From positions 124,001 through 188,000 of the forward strand of contig CBDCFM010000018.1 of the NCBI GenBank assembly GCA_965216035.1: 64,000 nt of DNA. The letters are read 5' to 3'. The first letter of the stretch is position 1. Every line of letters starts with the position of its first letter. Below, piece after piece: positions 26,789-36,316 of this stretch. The DNA comes from G963664115 sp965216035 (GTDB lineage Bacteria; Acidobacteriota; Terriglobia; 20CM-2-55-15). The notes under the pieces are model-generated. The model did not search any database, was not told where the DNA came from, and saw only the letters and a list, made by a program, of their open reading frames with translations. The translations under genes were made by a program, and so were the position numbers.

Positions 26789-28239
26789 GCGAAGAGATCC
26801 TCGATTGGGGTCAGGGGAATAAACTCCGGGCCCCCGAGTGGGGCTGTCTGCTGGTATTCATAGTCCCGTCCCGACGGCGTGTCCTCGATTTTTTTGGAGT
26901 AATCGATGCCCAGAGCAGAATAGACCGTCGAAACAATGTGATCCATCATGGGTTGTTCCGGGTACTGCCAACCCGTGTCGACCACTGCGGAGCCGGCAGG
27001 GTTTGTCTTACCGATCACCTGCCCCGGCTTGATGCCCCCGCCAAGAAACAGGTTCGTGAAATTTCGGCCCCAGTGATCGCGGCCTTCGTTGGAGTTCATT
27101 GTCGGATCGCGTCCGAATTCATGGGCGATGACAATCATGGTTTCATCGAGCAGAGTTTTTCCAGGCTCATGCCCGGGCATGATTGAAAGATCTTCAACGA
27201 GGCTACCCAAGGCTCGATCCAGAATAGGGGCGCTGTCGTATATGGAAATTCGTTGACCCGTTAGAGGCAGACGTGTCCGGCTGTAGAGCCACTCATGATT
27301 ATCGAAACAACCGTTTCCACCGTTGTAGATGTTGCTGACCCACAGGAATCGCGCACCGGCATCGGCGGCGAGGACATTCCGTGCCAGCAACATTTCCAGG
27401 CCGATCTTAACAGTGCCGATGTCATCCCCCATGTAACGACGCTTTTCCTCTTCAGTCACCTCGAGCACTTTCTTAAACCGCGGGTCCTGAAGAATCTTGT
27501 ATGCGTATTCGTAGTGCGCCGGGTACTCATCGGCCTTCCCGCCAATCGGCCTCCGAGCGCTGACGGGAGAAACCTCCGACATTCGCTCCAGCGCCGTCCA
27601 GCGTCTCTCCAGATCCGCGCTGGTTGTCCCACCGTCGTCCCCGCCGCCGAAGCTCTGGAATACGTTGGTGGTGTTGATGTCGAGTCCCGCAAAGCGGGGC
27701 GGCAATAGACCGGAGCCAATCTGAGGGCAGCGAACCTTCCACAGATCGAAGCTCATATATGTAGGGAAGGTGTCGGTGTCGCGACGCTCGGAGTCCAGTT
27801 CGTAGGCGACGACGCTGCCGAAAGCCGGAATCTCCCGCATAATTGCGGCGTTGAAGGCGCGACCCGCTTGCGTATGATACTGGGCGGCGAAGTGAACGAG
27901 GGAGTTCTCATACATCGAACGAACCAACGAGGCCCGCGGCGCCCACTTCTCATAGTTCGGAAACAGTGTCTTGGAGATAGAGAAATCTGAATTGACCTGC
28001 TGGATATCCAGGTCATCGGCCGTCCACTTCGTTTCCTTGATATCCAGGGCCTCGTGGGGACTCATGGCCCCACAATTCTGGATAACAATCACATTGCGTG
28101 CATTCTTTCGAGGTGTCACCGTCCTGCTCTGTGCGCTCAGCTTCTTCGGCAACGCTACCCCCGCCAGACCGGCGCCCGCACTCAGACCGAATAACTTCAG
28201 CAAATCGCGCCGGCTTAGATTTTCGATGCGTCTGTCCAT
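26785..28239 (-). CDS. DUF1501 family exported protein, module copy 2
   Basis: The product has 484 residues from ATG 28239, preceded by GTGAGGAGAAGATCA; the frame start at 28254 is less well placed. It has a twin-arginine type N-terminus (LSRRDLLKLFGLSAGAGLAG). Family motifs are VIQNCGAMSPHEALDIKE, LVRSMYENSLVHFAAQYHTQ, VIAHEFGRDPTMNSNEGRDHW and LFLGGGIKPGQVIGKT. Compared with copy 1, NEFGRTP is replaced by HEFGRDP. The C-terminal YEYQQTAPLGGP.FIPL is shared nearly unchanged. It is coupled to the SUMF1-like gene. Confidence 0.9.
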   Translation of the reverse strand: MDRRIENLSRRDLLKLFGLSAGAGLAGVALPKKLSAQSRTVTPRKNARNVIVIQNCGAMSPHEALDIKETKWTADDLDIQQVNSDFSISKTLFPNYEKWAPRASLVRSMYENSLVHFAAQYHTQAGRAFNAAIMREIPAFGSVVAYELDSERRDTDTFPTYMSFDLWKVRCPQIGSGLLPPRFAGLDINTTNVFQSFGGGDDGGTTSADLERRWTALERMSEVSPVSARRPIGGKADEYPAHYEYAYKILQDPRFKKVLEVTEEEKRRYMGDDIGTVKIGLEMLLARNVLAADAGARFLWVSNIYNGGNGCFDNHEWLYSRTRLPLTGQRISIYDSAPILDRALGSLVEDLSIMPGHEPGKTLLDETMIVIAHEFGRDPTMNSNEGRDHWGRNFTNLFLGGGIKPGQVIGKTNPAGSAVVDTGWQYPEQPMMDHIVSTVYSALGIDYSKKIEDTPSGRDYEYQQTAPLGGPEFIPLTPIEDLFA

Positions 28240-28335
28240 TGATCTTCTCCTCACTCCAGATTCTGATGCAGAAACGATGACCTCAGATCCGCGAAAGGCG
28301 ACGGCAGCGACAATCCAGCCATCGCCCAGGGCACA

Positions 28336-30255
28336 TTAATGATTGACGAGGAACTCGGCAGAGTTCAGCAACACCCACTGAAGGTCCCCTGCGCCGACGC
28401 CCCTGTCGGAAGCGAGCAAACGCTTTGCCACTTCCACCTCTCCGGTTGTGGGGTAGCGTGTCAGACTCGCCAGGAACAGCTCTTCGATGATTTCTTCGTC
28501 CGATCTTCCGGACTCCAATAAGCCCGCAACGCGCGTTCCTCCTTCAGCACTCAAGCGTTTGGTAACCACCGGGGAAGTCATCATCATCATCGCCTGGACC
28601 GGAGTGGCTATGTTCTTGTCGACCGGTGGCGTCGCGCGCTCCTGCTGGTAATAGGCCTGCATGAACGCAAAGATCAGGGGATTTTCCTCGGACCTGCCGG
28701 CGCTGCCTCCACGACTGCCAATGAGTCCCAGAGGATTCGACAACTCTTTGACGTAGTCCGGGGACCGTCCAAACTGCTGGAAGTCAAAGGGAGTCGCCGT
28801 GGACTGGGCCACGATATCGACGGCCTCCGGGCCCGTTAACACACGGGCGAATCGCCGCGCATGGTAGGGAATATAGGCATCCTTCCATTCCCCGTCAAAG
28901 GCGGTGGAAAGCTGATAGGCGTTGGATTTCATGATGGTCTTGATGACGCGATGGATGCTGAAGTTGTTGTCGCGAAAATCTTCAGCCAACGCCGACAACA
29001 ATTCCGGATTCGAGGGCTGAATCGTCCACGGCGCCGGGGGTGGATTCTCCGGGTCCAGCCGATAGAGATCAAAACCGTCGTATGGCTCCACCAGACCGAC
29101 CACCATTAACTTGGCCCAGATCAAATTGACCGCTGCACGGGAAAACTGGATGTCGCCGGAAATCATCCGGGCCAGTGCCTTACGGGGGTTCTCGCCCGAT
29201 TCCGGTGTCTCTCCGGTCAGCAAGAAAGCGGGTTCATAGGTTCTGCCATCGCGCGGGAAACGGCTCTCCGCCGCAGTATAAAAACGTCCGTCATCCGCGG
29301 TGTTGTATCCAGGCGCGAGGTCGTCAAAGAGGGGGTTGCCGCCGGAATTGGAGCGGGCCGCACCCCGGCTGCTTCCAATGTTCCGCATTTTTCCGTAAAA
29401 CGCAGCCTGCTGCCAGAAGTCGGTTCTCTTCTGCGCGGTCAGGAAAAGATTGAAGCTGTCGGTGTGACCCGCACCGTCATGGCAGGAAATGCACTCCAGG
29501 TTGAGCCCCAGAAAAACACGCCCAATATCTGTAGTGATTTCATCGATCCAATCCAGACGGTTCAGACCTTTGTAATCGTCCGGATCGGTCCACAGGACAC
29601 AGCGGGTGGCGCTGTAGCCGATGGGATCATAGAAGGTGTTCGCCGTGGGGAACCCTGCAGCATGCTTGGTGACTGGCGTCAGCAGGTCATAGAAAACCTC
29701 GTCAAAGGGTCGGTCCACCTTCAGCCATTCCTTTGTCCAAAAATGGAACGACTCTTCCCGGGTTCGCAGCAGCTCGCCGTAGTGGTAGGCCCACTGGTCC
29801 GTAAACTGTTCGGTACCAATCAGGGCGTCGATCAGGTTGTCGCGCTTATTCGGATCCGGGTCATTCAGGAACGAACGAACCTCGTCGGGTGTCGGCAAAT
29901 ACCCAGTCGCATCCAGGTACGCCCTTCGAAGAAACTCCTCATCGCTCGACAGGGGCGCATGTGGAATTCCATCACGCTCCATCATTCCGAAGACGAATTC
30001 GTCGACGAAATTCTTTCGAGGGATTGGCTCGGAGGAGGCTCCATCGCCAGGCAATGCCGCGGCCACGGTTTCCGTTAGCCGGCTTGCCTCCAGCGCCGCA
30101 TCCTGACCCTGTAACAACTGATCATGGGCTGCCTCGAGACGGTCCTCGTTTATCTGCTGGCGTGGTTGGGTTGGGTCTTCCTGGGGCGTTTGTGCAGTGA
30201 CGACGAGCGTCAAACACAGTACCATCGTGATGGCTAGAGCCTTCGCAGGTTTCAT
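28336..30255 (-). CDS. DUF1549/DUF1553 secreted protein, module copy 2
   Basis: The product has 639 residues from ATG 30255, preceded by GAGGAGAAAGCAG; the frame extends to 30270. The signal peptide is about 1-22. The layout equals copy 1: DUF1549 (FVDEFVFGMMERDGIPHAPL, EEFLRRAYLDATGYLPTPDEV), a heme-c-like CISCH motif, and DUF1553 (LTGPEAVDIVAQSTATPFDF, ELFLASLTRYPTTGEVEVAK). A short Gly/Ser/Arg insert (LGLIGSRGGSAGRSEEN) near residue 520 is absent from copy 1. It is the first gene of the second operon. Confidence 0.88.
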   Translation of the reverse strand: MKPAKALAITMVLCLTLVVTAQTPQEDPTQPRQQINEDRLEAAHDQLLQGQDAALEASRLTETVAAALPGDGASSEPIPRKNFVDEFVFGMMERDGIPHAPLSSDEEFLRRAYLDATGYLPTPDEVRSFLNDPDPNKRDNLIDALIGTEQFTDQWAYHYGELLRTREESFHFWTKEWLKVDRPFDEVFYDLLTPVTKHAAGFPTANTFYDPIGYSATRCVLWTDPDDYKGLNRLDWIDEITTDIGRVFLGLNLECISCHDGAGHTDSFNLFLTAQKRTDFWQQAAFYGKMRNIGSSRGAARSNSGGNPLFDDLAPGYNTADDGRFYTAAESRFPRDGRTYEPAFLLTGETPESGENPRKALARMISGDIQFSRAAVNLIWAKLMVVGLVEPYDGFDLYRLDPENPPPAPWTIQPSNPELLSALAEDFRDNNFSIHRVIKTIMKSNAYQLSTAFDGEWKDAYIPYHARRFARVLTGPEAVDIVAQSTATPFDFQQFGRSPDYVKELSNPLGLIGSRGGSAGRSEENPLIFAFMQAYYQQERATPPVDKNIATPVQAMMMMTSPVVTKRLSAEGGTRVAGLLESGRSDEEIIEELFLASLTRYPTTGEVEVAKRLLASDRGVGAGDLQWVLLNSAEFLVNH

Positions 30256-30306
30256 CTGCTTTCTCCTCAATGCTTGGGCGGAATTTTGGCTGCAACTATT
30301 TTCGTT

Positions 30307-30335
30307 ACAATAATTTCTTTCCTCATTCCAGTCAA
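30307..30335 (-). promoter_or_regulatory. probable promoter of module copy 2
   Basis: On the minus strand TTGACT (inverse of 30330-30335) and TATTGT (inverse of 30307-30312) are 17 nt apart, about 50 nt upstream of the first start codon of the operon. The sequence TTTCCTTGACT also resembles TCTCCTTGACA upstream of module copy 1. Confidence 0.5.
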
Positions 30336-30428
30336 GGAAATTGGAAGGTTGATTGCGGTCATTGCCCTGCCCTTAAACGGTGCACGGCGACGTATCGGGA
30401 CGTATCGTTAGACGGGTGCGAGCATTGT

Positions 30429-30444
30429 GGGAGCCGCGGCTCCC
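30429..30444. repeat. 16-bp perfect palindrome
   Basis: GGGAGCCGCGGCTCCC is perfectly self-complementary. It lies between the MBL-fold gene end and the module operon start, without a T tract on either strand. It could be a protein-binding site or a weak terminator. Confidence 0.35.
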
Positions 30445-30519
30445 CCCTCCTTGCAGCCGTCACTTATGTGGTGATGCCCTCATGGAGAATGACTCTCCCT
30501 GTTGGCATCCATGCATTCC

Positions 30520-31569
30520 TTAAGATCCGCCACTCCTCCAGGCCAGTTGAGCATTCATGCATTCGCTAATAACTGTTGCATGGTTCCCGACGGCTTCCCG
30601 GTTCACAAAGGGGTGAGGATCGACCCCTGGCCGACGAAAATTGAGAGCATGGACCTTCATGTGTGTTTTGTCGTGGAAAGGATGGATTGACATATAAACA
30701 TCGGCACCGGCCTCGGCCGTGATGTCCCGCCAGCCCCTGAGCGAGTCGCCCCAGACTGTTATGGCTTCCGCGTTATCCGCCCAATACTGGATTCCATAGC
30801 GTCCGAGACCCCAACCCTGACCGCCGACCAGGGCGCCAAGATGGCTTTGGTTTCCATCTTTGAGAGGGATCAGCAGAGAAAGCGTCCCCGGCGTGTGGCC
30901 CGGCGTGATATGGATCGTCACCGTGGTGTCACCGAGCGTCAGTTTCATCCCATCGGTGGCCACCATGTCTTTTCTGGGCCTCTCCGGCTCGGCCGTGTCA
31001 TCGTTGTTCGCCAATACCTCCCAATCTTCTTCGGACATGACGATTCGGGCGGATGGATAGGTGTCCTGGAGATACCGGGCCCCCGGATAAATACTGCTGT
31101 GGGCGTGGGTCACGATGACATATCGGATGTCGTTCGGGTCCAGACCCAATTTTCTCAGTCCCTGGGTAACAGACTCTTCGATACCGTAGTCGGTGCTCGT
31201 ATTGACCAGAATGAGCCCCTCGGAAGTCGTTATTGCCCAGATAGATTCACGTATGCTGCCCAGGAAATACGCGTTATCGAACACTTTCGATGGTTCTACA
31301 AACCATGTGGAGCGATCGTTACGGTCAGAACCTGCCGGCAGCATCACGGTGGCGACAGTCGTAGTCGTAGGCGCCTGACCGGGCCTGGGATCGCGGCACG
31401 TCACGTCAAACACGTTGGTAAAATCGAATCCTAGACGGTATGCCGCTGCCCTGGCTGCCGCCACGTGGATCTCGGCCTTTTCTCCGGGTGACTGGGCGTT
31501 CGCCTCAATCGCATTCCAACCCGCGAAAAGCAGGACACTGCAGAATAGAGGCGCTAAATAAGTCTTCAT
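30520..31569 (-). CDS. secreted metallo-beta-lactamase-fold protein 2 (altered metal motif)
   Basis: The product has 349 residues with a signal peptide at about 1-25 (ends ANAQ). It resembles the MBL-fold protein at 23410-24510: GLRKLGLDPNDIRYVIVTHAH, GDTTVTIHITPGHTPGTLSLL, DVYMSIHPFHDKTHMK. The HxHxDH motif reads THAHSSIYPG, so the metal-ligand Asp and the following position are replaced, while copy 1 keeps THAHGDR-type geometry. It may bind one metal only or be inactive. It lies directly upstream of module copy 2 on the same strand. Confidence 0.83.
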   Translation of the reverse strand: MKTYLAPLFCSVLLFAGWNAIEANAQSPGEKAEIHVAAARAAAYRLGFDFTNVFDVTCRDPRPGQAPTTTTVATVMLPAGSDRNDRSTWFVEPSKVFDNAYFLGSIRESIWAITTSEGLILVNTSTDYGIEESVTQGLRKLGLDPNDIRYVIVTHAHSSIYPGARYLQDTYPSARIVMSEEDWEVLANNDDTAEPERPRKDMVATDGMKLTLGDTTVTIHITPGHTPGTLSLLIPLKDGNQSHLGALVGGQGWGLGRYGIQYWADNAEAITVWGDSLRGWRDITAEAGADVYMSIHPFHDKTHMKVHALNFRRPGVDPHPFVNREAVGNHATVISECMNAQLAWRSGGS

Positions 31570-32087
31570 ATCCTTGATTCTCCTTTAATCGGGACTTCAA
31601 TGCGACCCGCGAATCGTCCTGTTTTTGGCAGAACAGTGCGATCGGTTCCGCGCTGTGGCCTGAGCCCCAGGCTGGCGCCAGTTATTGCAAGAGCCAACGC
31701 AAGAGCCAACGGCAATGAGCCAAGCGATCCAGAACCCCGCATCCCAGTCTCCGTTTTCAAGTCCAACCACAGCTCACGCCAGTTTCGCTTTCCACCTTCG
31801 GCGTAGGGCGAGAGGGAAATTCGATAAGTCGTTCACTTTGTTCGTCGCTTCTTGTCAGCGATAGTAAGCGCGGCAAATGGGCGTGTCAAATGCTTTCGGC
31901 TACTCAAATTGTTCCCCGGAAAAACTCCGCCTATACAGAATTCAAGGCCAGTTGAGCGCTGGCGGCATTCGGTCAAAACCGGGATGCGTCGAATTCGGGA
32001 AGATTCAGATTGACACCGCTATTTAAGGCCGAAACTAAGAATTGAGGGTTCCTTGAGGGCTCTTGGCAGAGATGCGAACGAGAATCG
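31570..32087. other. divergent intergenic region
   Basis: This separates the MBL-fold gene (minus) from DUF6152 gene 2 (plus). A short direct repeat GCAAGAGCCAACG occurs near 31690. No gene is recognised. Confidence 0.35.
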
Positions 32088-32116
32088 TTGACACCCTCGT
32101 AAGCGGGATATATCGT
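32088..32116 (+). promoter_or_regulatory. possible promoter of DUF6152 gene 2
   Basis: TTGACA at 32088-32093 is followed by TATATC at 32109-32114 (15-nt spacing) or TATCGT at 32111-32116 (17-nt spacing), 20-25 nt upstream of the start codon. The -10 match is imperfect. Confidence 0.4.
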
Positions 32117-32136
32117 TCTCCAATCAAGGAGGTGCT

Positions 32137-32571
32137 ATGAGCATTCAACGATCAGGGGTCGTAGTCGTATTTACCGTCGCGGTGCTTGCCCTGCTATCGG
32201 GCATACCTGGCGTTTCGGTTTCAGCGCACCACGCTGCAGCGGGCTATGCCCGGGACGCAGACAGTCTGGTCAGGCTGGAGGGTGTCGTTGTGGAATTCAG
32301 GTGGAGAAACCCTCATGTCGTTCTGGTCTGGGACGTGACGGATGCCGGTGGCGAAGTCGTCCGGTGGAGTGGGGAACTTGCCTCACCCAGTTCGATGACG
32401 GGGCGGGCGGGCATGAACAGTAGATCACTCAAGCCGGGAGACCCCGTTGAAGTGTATGCCTTTCCCGCTTTGAGAGGTACGCCCCAGGGTATTCCGATCA
32501 GGATCATAAGTGATGGCAAAATGTTGCTCGAGGACAACGTACGAGGCGGTGGCACAGTATTCGAGAACTGA
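32137..32571 (+). CDS. DUF6152 family secreted protein 2
   Basis: The product has 144 residues with a signal peptide at about 1-29, mature start near AHHAAAGYARD. The core matches the other copy: EGVVVEFRWRNPHVVLVWDVTD, VRWSGELASPSSM, NSRSLKPGDPVEVYAFPAL. AAGGAGG precedes the ATG. The next gene, a 'GRWEGDT' protein, starts 83 bp downstream, so the two are probably cotranscribed. Confidence 0.87.
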   Translation: MSIQRSGVVVVFTVAVLALLSGIPGVSVSAHHAAAGYARDADSLVRLEGVVVEFRWRNPHVVLVWDVTDAGGEVVRWSGELASPSSMTGRAGMNSRSLKPGDPVEVYAFPALRGTPQGIPIRIISDGKMLLEDNVRGGGTVFEN

Positions 32572-32653
32572 CCCTCGAACCGCAGAGATCCGTCGCGGGG
32601 AAAAACCGGCGCGACGATTTCCGGTCCGGGTCAGCCTCAGGGAGGTAAAGCGA

Positions 32654-33529
32654 ATGCGCACTAGAACGCGTTTCACGATCATTGCCCTGGCAGTACTGGC
32701 ATCCTTAACGATCACGGCCGGCAATTCGGCCGCGGGGCAATCGGGGGAGCAGGAGGTGGGAAGCCCCACGTGGCTGCCCTGCCCACAATGCCAGAGTGAT
32801 GCTGAGAGAGCCCAGGCGCGTGGCCAGACGGCGGACCTGCCTCTTGATCCGCGCGACCTGTCGGGAGTATGGGGGCAGAACCGCATCCAACTCAGCGTCC
32901 CGGCTCCTGCTTTGACCGAGCGGGGTGAGGTGCTGTACGAAGCCACGAGAGCCGACCTGAGCGCCGACGGGAGCACTCAGACTACAAACACGAAAGACGG
33001 CATGCTGATCTGTGATCCGCTTGGTTGGCCACGCTGGTTCACATATAACTACGGATTCGAGTTCGCTCACCTGCCAAACAGGGTTGTCCAGTTCATCGAA
33101 TGGGGGCACGCTTGGCGTGACATCTGGACGGACGGGCGGGCACTTCCCGAGGATCCGGACCCGCGGTGGCTGGGATATTCTATCGGCAGGTGGGAGGGAG
33201 ACACGTTCGTCATCGAGTCGAACGGTTTTGACGACAGATCCTGGCTCTCAGAGAACCGCCAGGAGCGCAGATACGGCTGGCCGCACAGCGGCGAGCTTCG
33301 CACAGAGGAGCGTTACCGGCGTGTGGACTACAACTCACTTGAGGCCACACTGACGATCACCGACCCGCAGGTTTATACCGAGCCCTGGGTGACCTCGGAC
33401 ACGTTGCTCCTGAGCCCTGGCAGCGAGATCGGGGAATTCTTTTGCGTGCCTTCCGAGTTCAACCAGTTTAATGAGGAGCTGATTTCAACGTCTGAGCAAT
33501 TGAGCCCTGGAACTATCGGCCCCCAATAA
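32654..33529 (+). CDS. secreted 'GRWEGDT' family protein 2
   Basis: The product has 291 residues from ATG 32654, preceded by GGAGGTAAAGCGA; the frame is open back to 32510 but overlaps the DUF6152 gene. The signal peptide is about 1-28. A CPQCQ motif is near residue 38, equivalent to CVRCQ in copy 1. Shared blocks are CDPLGWPRWFTYNYGFEFAH, FIEWGHAWRDIWTDGRALPED, GRWEGDTFVIESNGFDD, and the PWVTSDTL segment. The function is unknown. It is the closest relative of the protein at 20371-21279. Confidence 0.76.
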   Translation: MRTRTRFTIIALAVLASLTITAGNSAAGQSGEQEVGSPTWLPCPQCQSDAERAQARGQTADLPLDPRDLSGVWGQNRIQLSVPAPALTERGEVLYEATRADLSADGSTQTTNTKDGMLICDPLGWPRWFTYNYGFEFAHLPNRVVQFIEWGHAWRDIWTDGRALPEDPDPRWLGYSIGRWEGDTFVIESNGFDDRSWLSENRQERRYGWPHSGELRTEERYRRVDYNSLEATLTITDPQVYTEPWVTSDTLLLSPGSEIGEFFCVPSEFNQFNEELISTSEQLSPGTIGPQ

Positions 33530-33807
33530 TCGACTCAATAGACGACGCCTGGGTCCGGAGCCGCGATGACTCCGGGCTGTGTCTCAATTGTCTTTCCTTT
33601 TCTGCAATCGTAGGGACGTGACCTGGATGGAGAAACCTGTCGCCAGCAGGCAATTCCGTGCCGGTTCCGAGTCATCGAACGATCGATATAAAATGCGGTC
33701 GGCACCGATCCTGTATCGTTAGCGTCGACTGGTCGACCCGATGCAGCGTGCCGATCTGACCACGGGTGGTCAGACAAAAAGCGGCGAGCCCCGCAAATGC
33801 ACGGGGT

Positions 33808-36150
33808 TCAGAAGCGGAATGTATATTGCAGTTTCGCCGACACCTTCCTGTCTTCCGGGGTGAACCGGTAACCACCTTCCGAATCTTGAATCCATCCCTG
33901 GCTGAAGACAAAGAAGAAATCATTTCCAGGTCTGAGAATCCAGCGAATACGGCTCTGCCAGGCCAGATTCCGGGACCGGTTGTCGTATTGAATCAGATTA
34001 GAAAACGAAAGGAAGGGTGAAGCCGCATAGTTGATCCGCGAGCTGATCACCCGGGCCACAAAATTGCCTTCGGGCAACCGCGCGAACGTCTGATCGGTGT
34101 TCAAACTGATGCTGAAATAGGGAGGGATTTTGAAGGTCAGCCCCGTCTGGAACTGAGCTGCGCGACCCGACCAATACGGGCCGAAGAACGTCCGCACGCT
34201 CGCTTGTACCCGACGCTTTGCCGCGCTCGACAAATTGGAACGGAAGCGAGTGTACCGGTACTCGCCCGGGCGAAGAACGACGCCGGGGAAAATCTCAAAC
34301 GGCTCGAAAAGCCGCTCGTAGGTGGGGTTCACGTCGACGAGGGCGTGAAGCGAGTCACCGGAGTTGAAGTGCCAGTCCACAAGCTGAATCGTGAGTTCCG
34401 AGCTTTCCAGCTCTCCCGTGTCAATCCGCGTGAACTGGGTGTAGTAAACATCATGGATCATCTGCTGAACGTCCAGGAAATTGCCCGGGCGAGGGTTGTA
34501 GCTGGCACCCACCCGCAACATACGCACATTTCTCCGCTGAACAAAACCCAGGGCGGGCCTGAAATTTTCCTGAACGTCGCGCAGGATAAACTGCGCATCG
34601 AATCGATCATTCGGATACTGCACCGCAATGCCATAAGACCAATCTTGGTTGGGGGTGCCTTCGTTCTTGCTCTTGACGGCATAGGCATTGAAAGCGAGAT
34701 TTCGAGCGCCCCCCAGAAAGCGGGAGGTGGCCAGACGTATATCTGCGCCGAAGGTCGTGCTCGAAATCGGAAGGGCAGGATGACCATCCGTCAAAATAGC
34801 ACCCACATAGGATTGTTCCAGGAAGTTCCGTTTGACGCGTCCGACAAACAGGTTCTTCTCCGGCGCAATGGGCACATCCCGCGTGCGCACGTTCAGCACA
34901 CCAATTTCTGTTCGGCCGGCTCTGCCCGTCAGCTTGACTCCAAAATCGAGAGGCACCTCCTCTCCTGAAATGAGCCCGATTTTCCGGCTGAAGAATGGGA
35001 ATAGATCCGCTCCGGTGCCGGGAATACCCGCTGGAGGTCGCATGCTGCTGCCCGCAACGTTGAAGACGCCGGCATCTTCCAGAAAAAACGTCCTCTTCTC
35101 CGGAAACAAGAGTGAAAAACGAGACAGGTTGATCTGGCGGGCGTCCACTTCCGTCTCGCCAAAGTCCGTGTTTACGGTTGCGGACAGTTTGAGACTGGGC
35201 GTGATGTTGTAGAACATGTCGAGTCCCGGTTTGCCGGTGACGGTGTCCTGCCCAGTGGTGCCAGAATGAAGCCAGCGCCCCCCCGCGAAGGGCCGGATAT
35301 TGATACCGATGCCTTGCGTGAGACCCTCAAGATCCGTGATTTCACCCGCCTCCGAGACATTGAAGAACTGTGTTTGCAGAAGCGCCCCGGACCAGCGGTC
35401 TTCCTCTAACTTTCGGACGATTTCTCGAGCAATATTGAATCCCCAGACCGTCTGACCGGCGGGAAAACCCAGACTCTTGAACGGGATTTCGAATTCCGCA
35501 CTCCATCCCTCGTCGGTGCGCCGGGTCCGAACTGTCCAGATGGCATCCCATTCGTTGTTCGATTGACCATTGGCGAACACGAGGCCGTCCACCAGCGCGC
35601 CCGCCGGGTTGGTGGCAAAGAAGAAGGCATTGCGCTGGTCGCGATACGTATCGAGAATGATTGAAATCTGATCGTCGAAGCGCAAGTTCGCGTCTCGCGC
35701 CATATCGGTGCCGAGTATCTGGTCCGGTTCCGAGTCGTAGCACATCACGCCTATGTAGAGGTTGTTTCCATCGTGGAGGAGCGTCACTTCCGTGCGTTCG
35801 GTGGGACTCTCGCCCGGAAGCGGCTGTCTCTGAATCAGTTCACCAATCTTCGGTGCAGTTCTCCAGACCTCTTCGTCAAGCAGGCCATCCACCAAAATTT
35901 CCGACGTGATCGCTGTGACGATTGCGGACCTGACCGGCTCGTTTGCATTGCTCCGTTGCGACGCGGCACCGCCGGGAAGCGGTGCAAGCAGGCATCCCAA
36001 CGCCCAGATGGTTGCCGCGAGAATGTTGCTCCGGAAGAAGTTACGTCTGAGCGAGGAAGCACGCGGGTTCGACGATAACGTGGCGTCGCCGTCCAGCTCG
36101 ACCCGTCCTGTCTCGACGTGGGTCTTGTCGATATGAGTTCGCATCTTCAC
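33808..36150 (-). CDS. DUF5916 family protein 1 (CBM9-like domain plus barrel)
   Basis: The product has 780 residues with a late hydrophobic signal (about 40-62, LAATIWALGCLLAPLPG). Residues about 75-260 form a CBM9/DOMON-like domain (ILVDGLLDEEVWRTAP, LYIGVMCYDSEPDQI, FFFATNPAGALVDGL, EGWSAEFEIPFKSLGFP). The rest is a DUF5916 beta-rich region (FPEKRTFFLEDAGVF, SRKIGL) that ends LQYTFRF, as in outer-membrane barrels. Such proteins are common beside TonB receptors in Acidobacteria and Bacteroidota, and may bind or process carbohydrate at the cell surface. The substrate is unknown. The paralogue is the next gene upstream. Confidence 0.87.
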   Translation of the reverse strand: MKMRTHIDKTHVETGRVELDGDATLSSNPRASSLRRNFFRSNILAATIWALGCLLAPLPGGAASQRSNANEPVRSAIVTAITSEILVDGLLDEEVWRTAPKIGELIQRQPLPGESPTERTEVTLLHDGNNLYIGVMCYDSEPDQILGTDMARDANLRFDDQISIILDTYRDQRNAFFFATNPAGALVDGLVFANGQSNNEWDAIWTVRTRRTDEGWSAEFEIPFKSLGFPAGQTVWGFNIAREIVRKLEEDRWSGALLQTQFFNVSEAGEITDLEGLTQGIGINIRPFAGGRWLHSGTTGQDTVTGKPGLDMFYNITPSLKLSATVNTDFGETEVDARQINLSRFSLLFPEKRTFFLEDAGVFNVAGSSMRPPAGIPGTGADLFPFFSRKIGLISGEEVPLDFGVKLTGRAGRTEIGVLNVRTRDVPIAPEKNLFVGRVKRNFLEQSYVGAILTDGHPALPISSTTFGADIRLATSRFLGGARNLAFNAYAVKSKNEGTPNQDWSYGIAVQYPNDRFDAQFILRDVQENFRPALGFVQRRNVRMLRVGASYNPRPGNFLDVQQMIHDVYYTQFTRIDTGELESSELTIQLVDWHFNSGDSLHALVDVNPTYERLFEPFEIFPGVVLRPGEYRYTRFRSNLSSAAKRRVQASVRTFFGPYWSGRAAQFQTGLTFKIPPYFSISLNTDQTFARLPEGNFVARVISSRINYAASPFLSFSNLIQYDNRSRNLAWQSRIRWILRPGNDFFFVFSQGWIQDSEGGYRFTPEDRKVSAKLQYTFRF

Positions 36151-36316
36151 AGTGAGCGCACGCTAAAGTTTCTCGATCCCGGATGAGCTTGGCCTGTTGT
36201 GAGGTCCGACCCCAACCTGGAGAGCACTGCAATCGGCCCGCCTGACTGATAGCGAACGATGCGGACGGCCTGAATGCGGCGCAAAGTTGGGTCAAACCCT
36301 AACCATCTAGCTCAGG

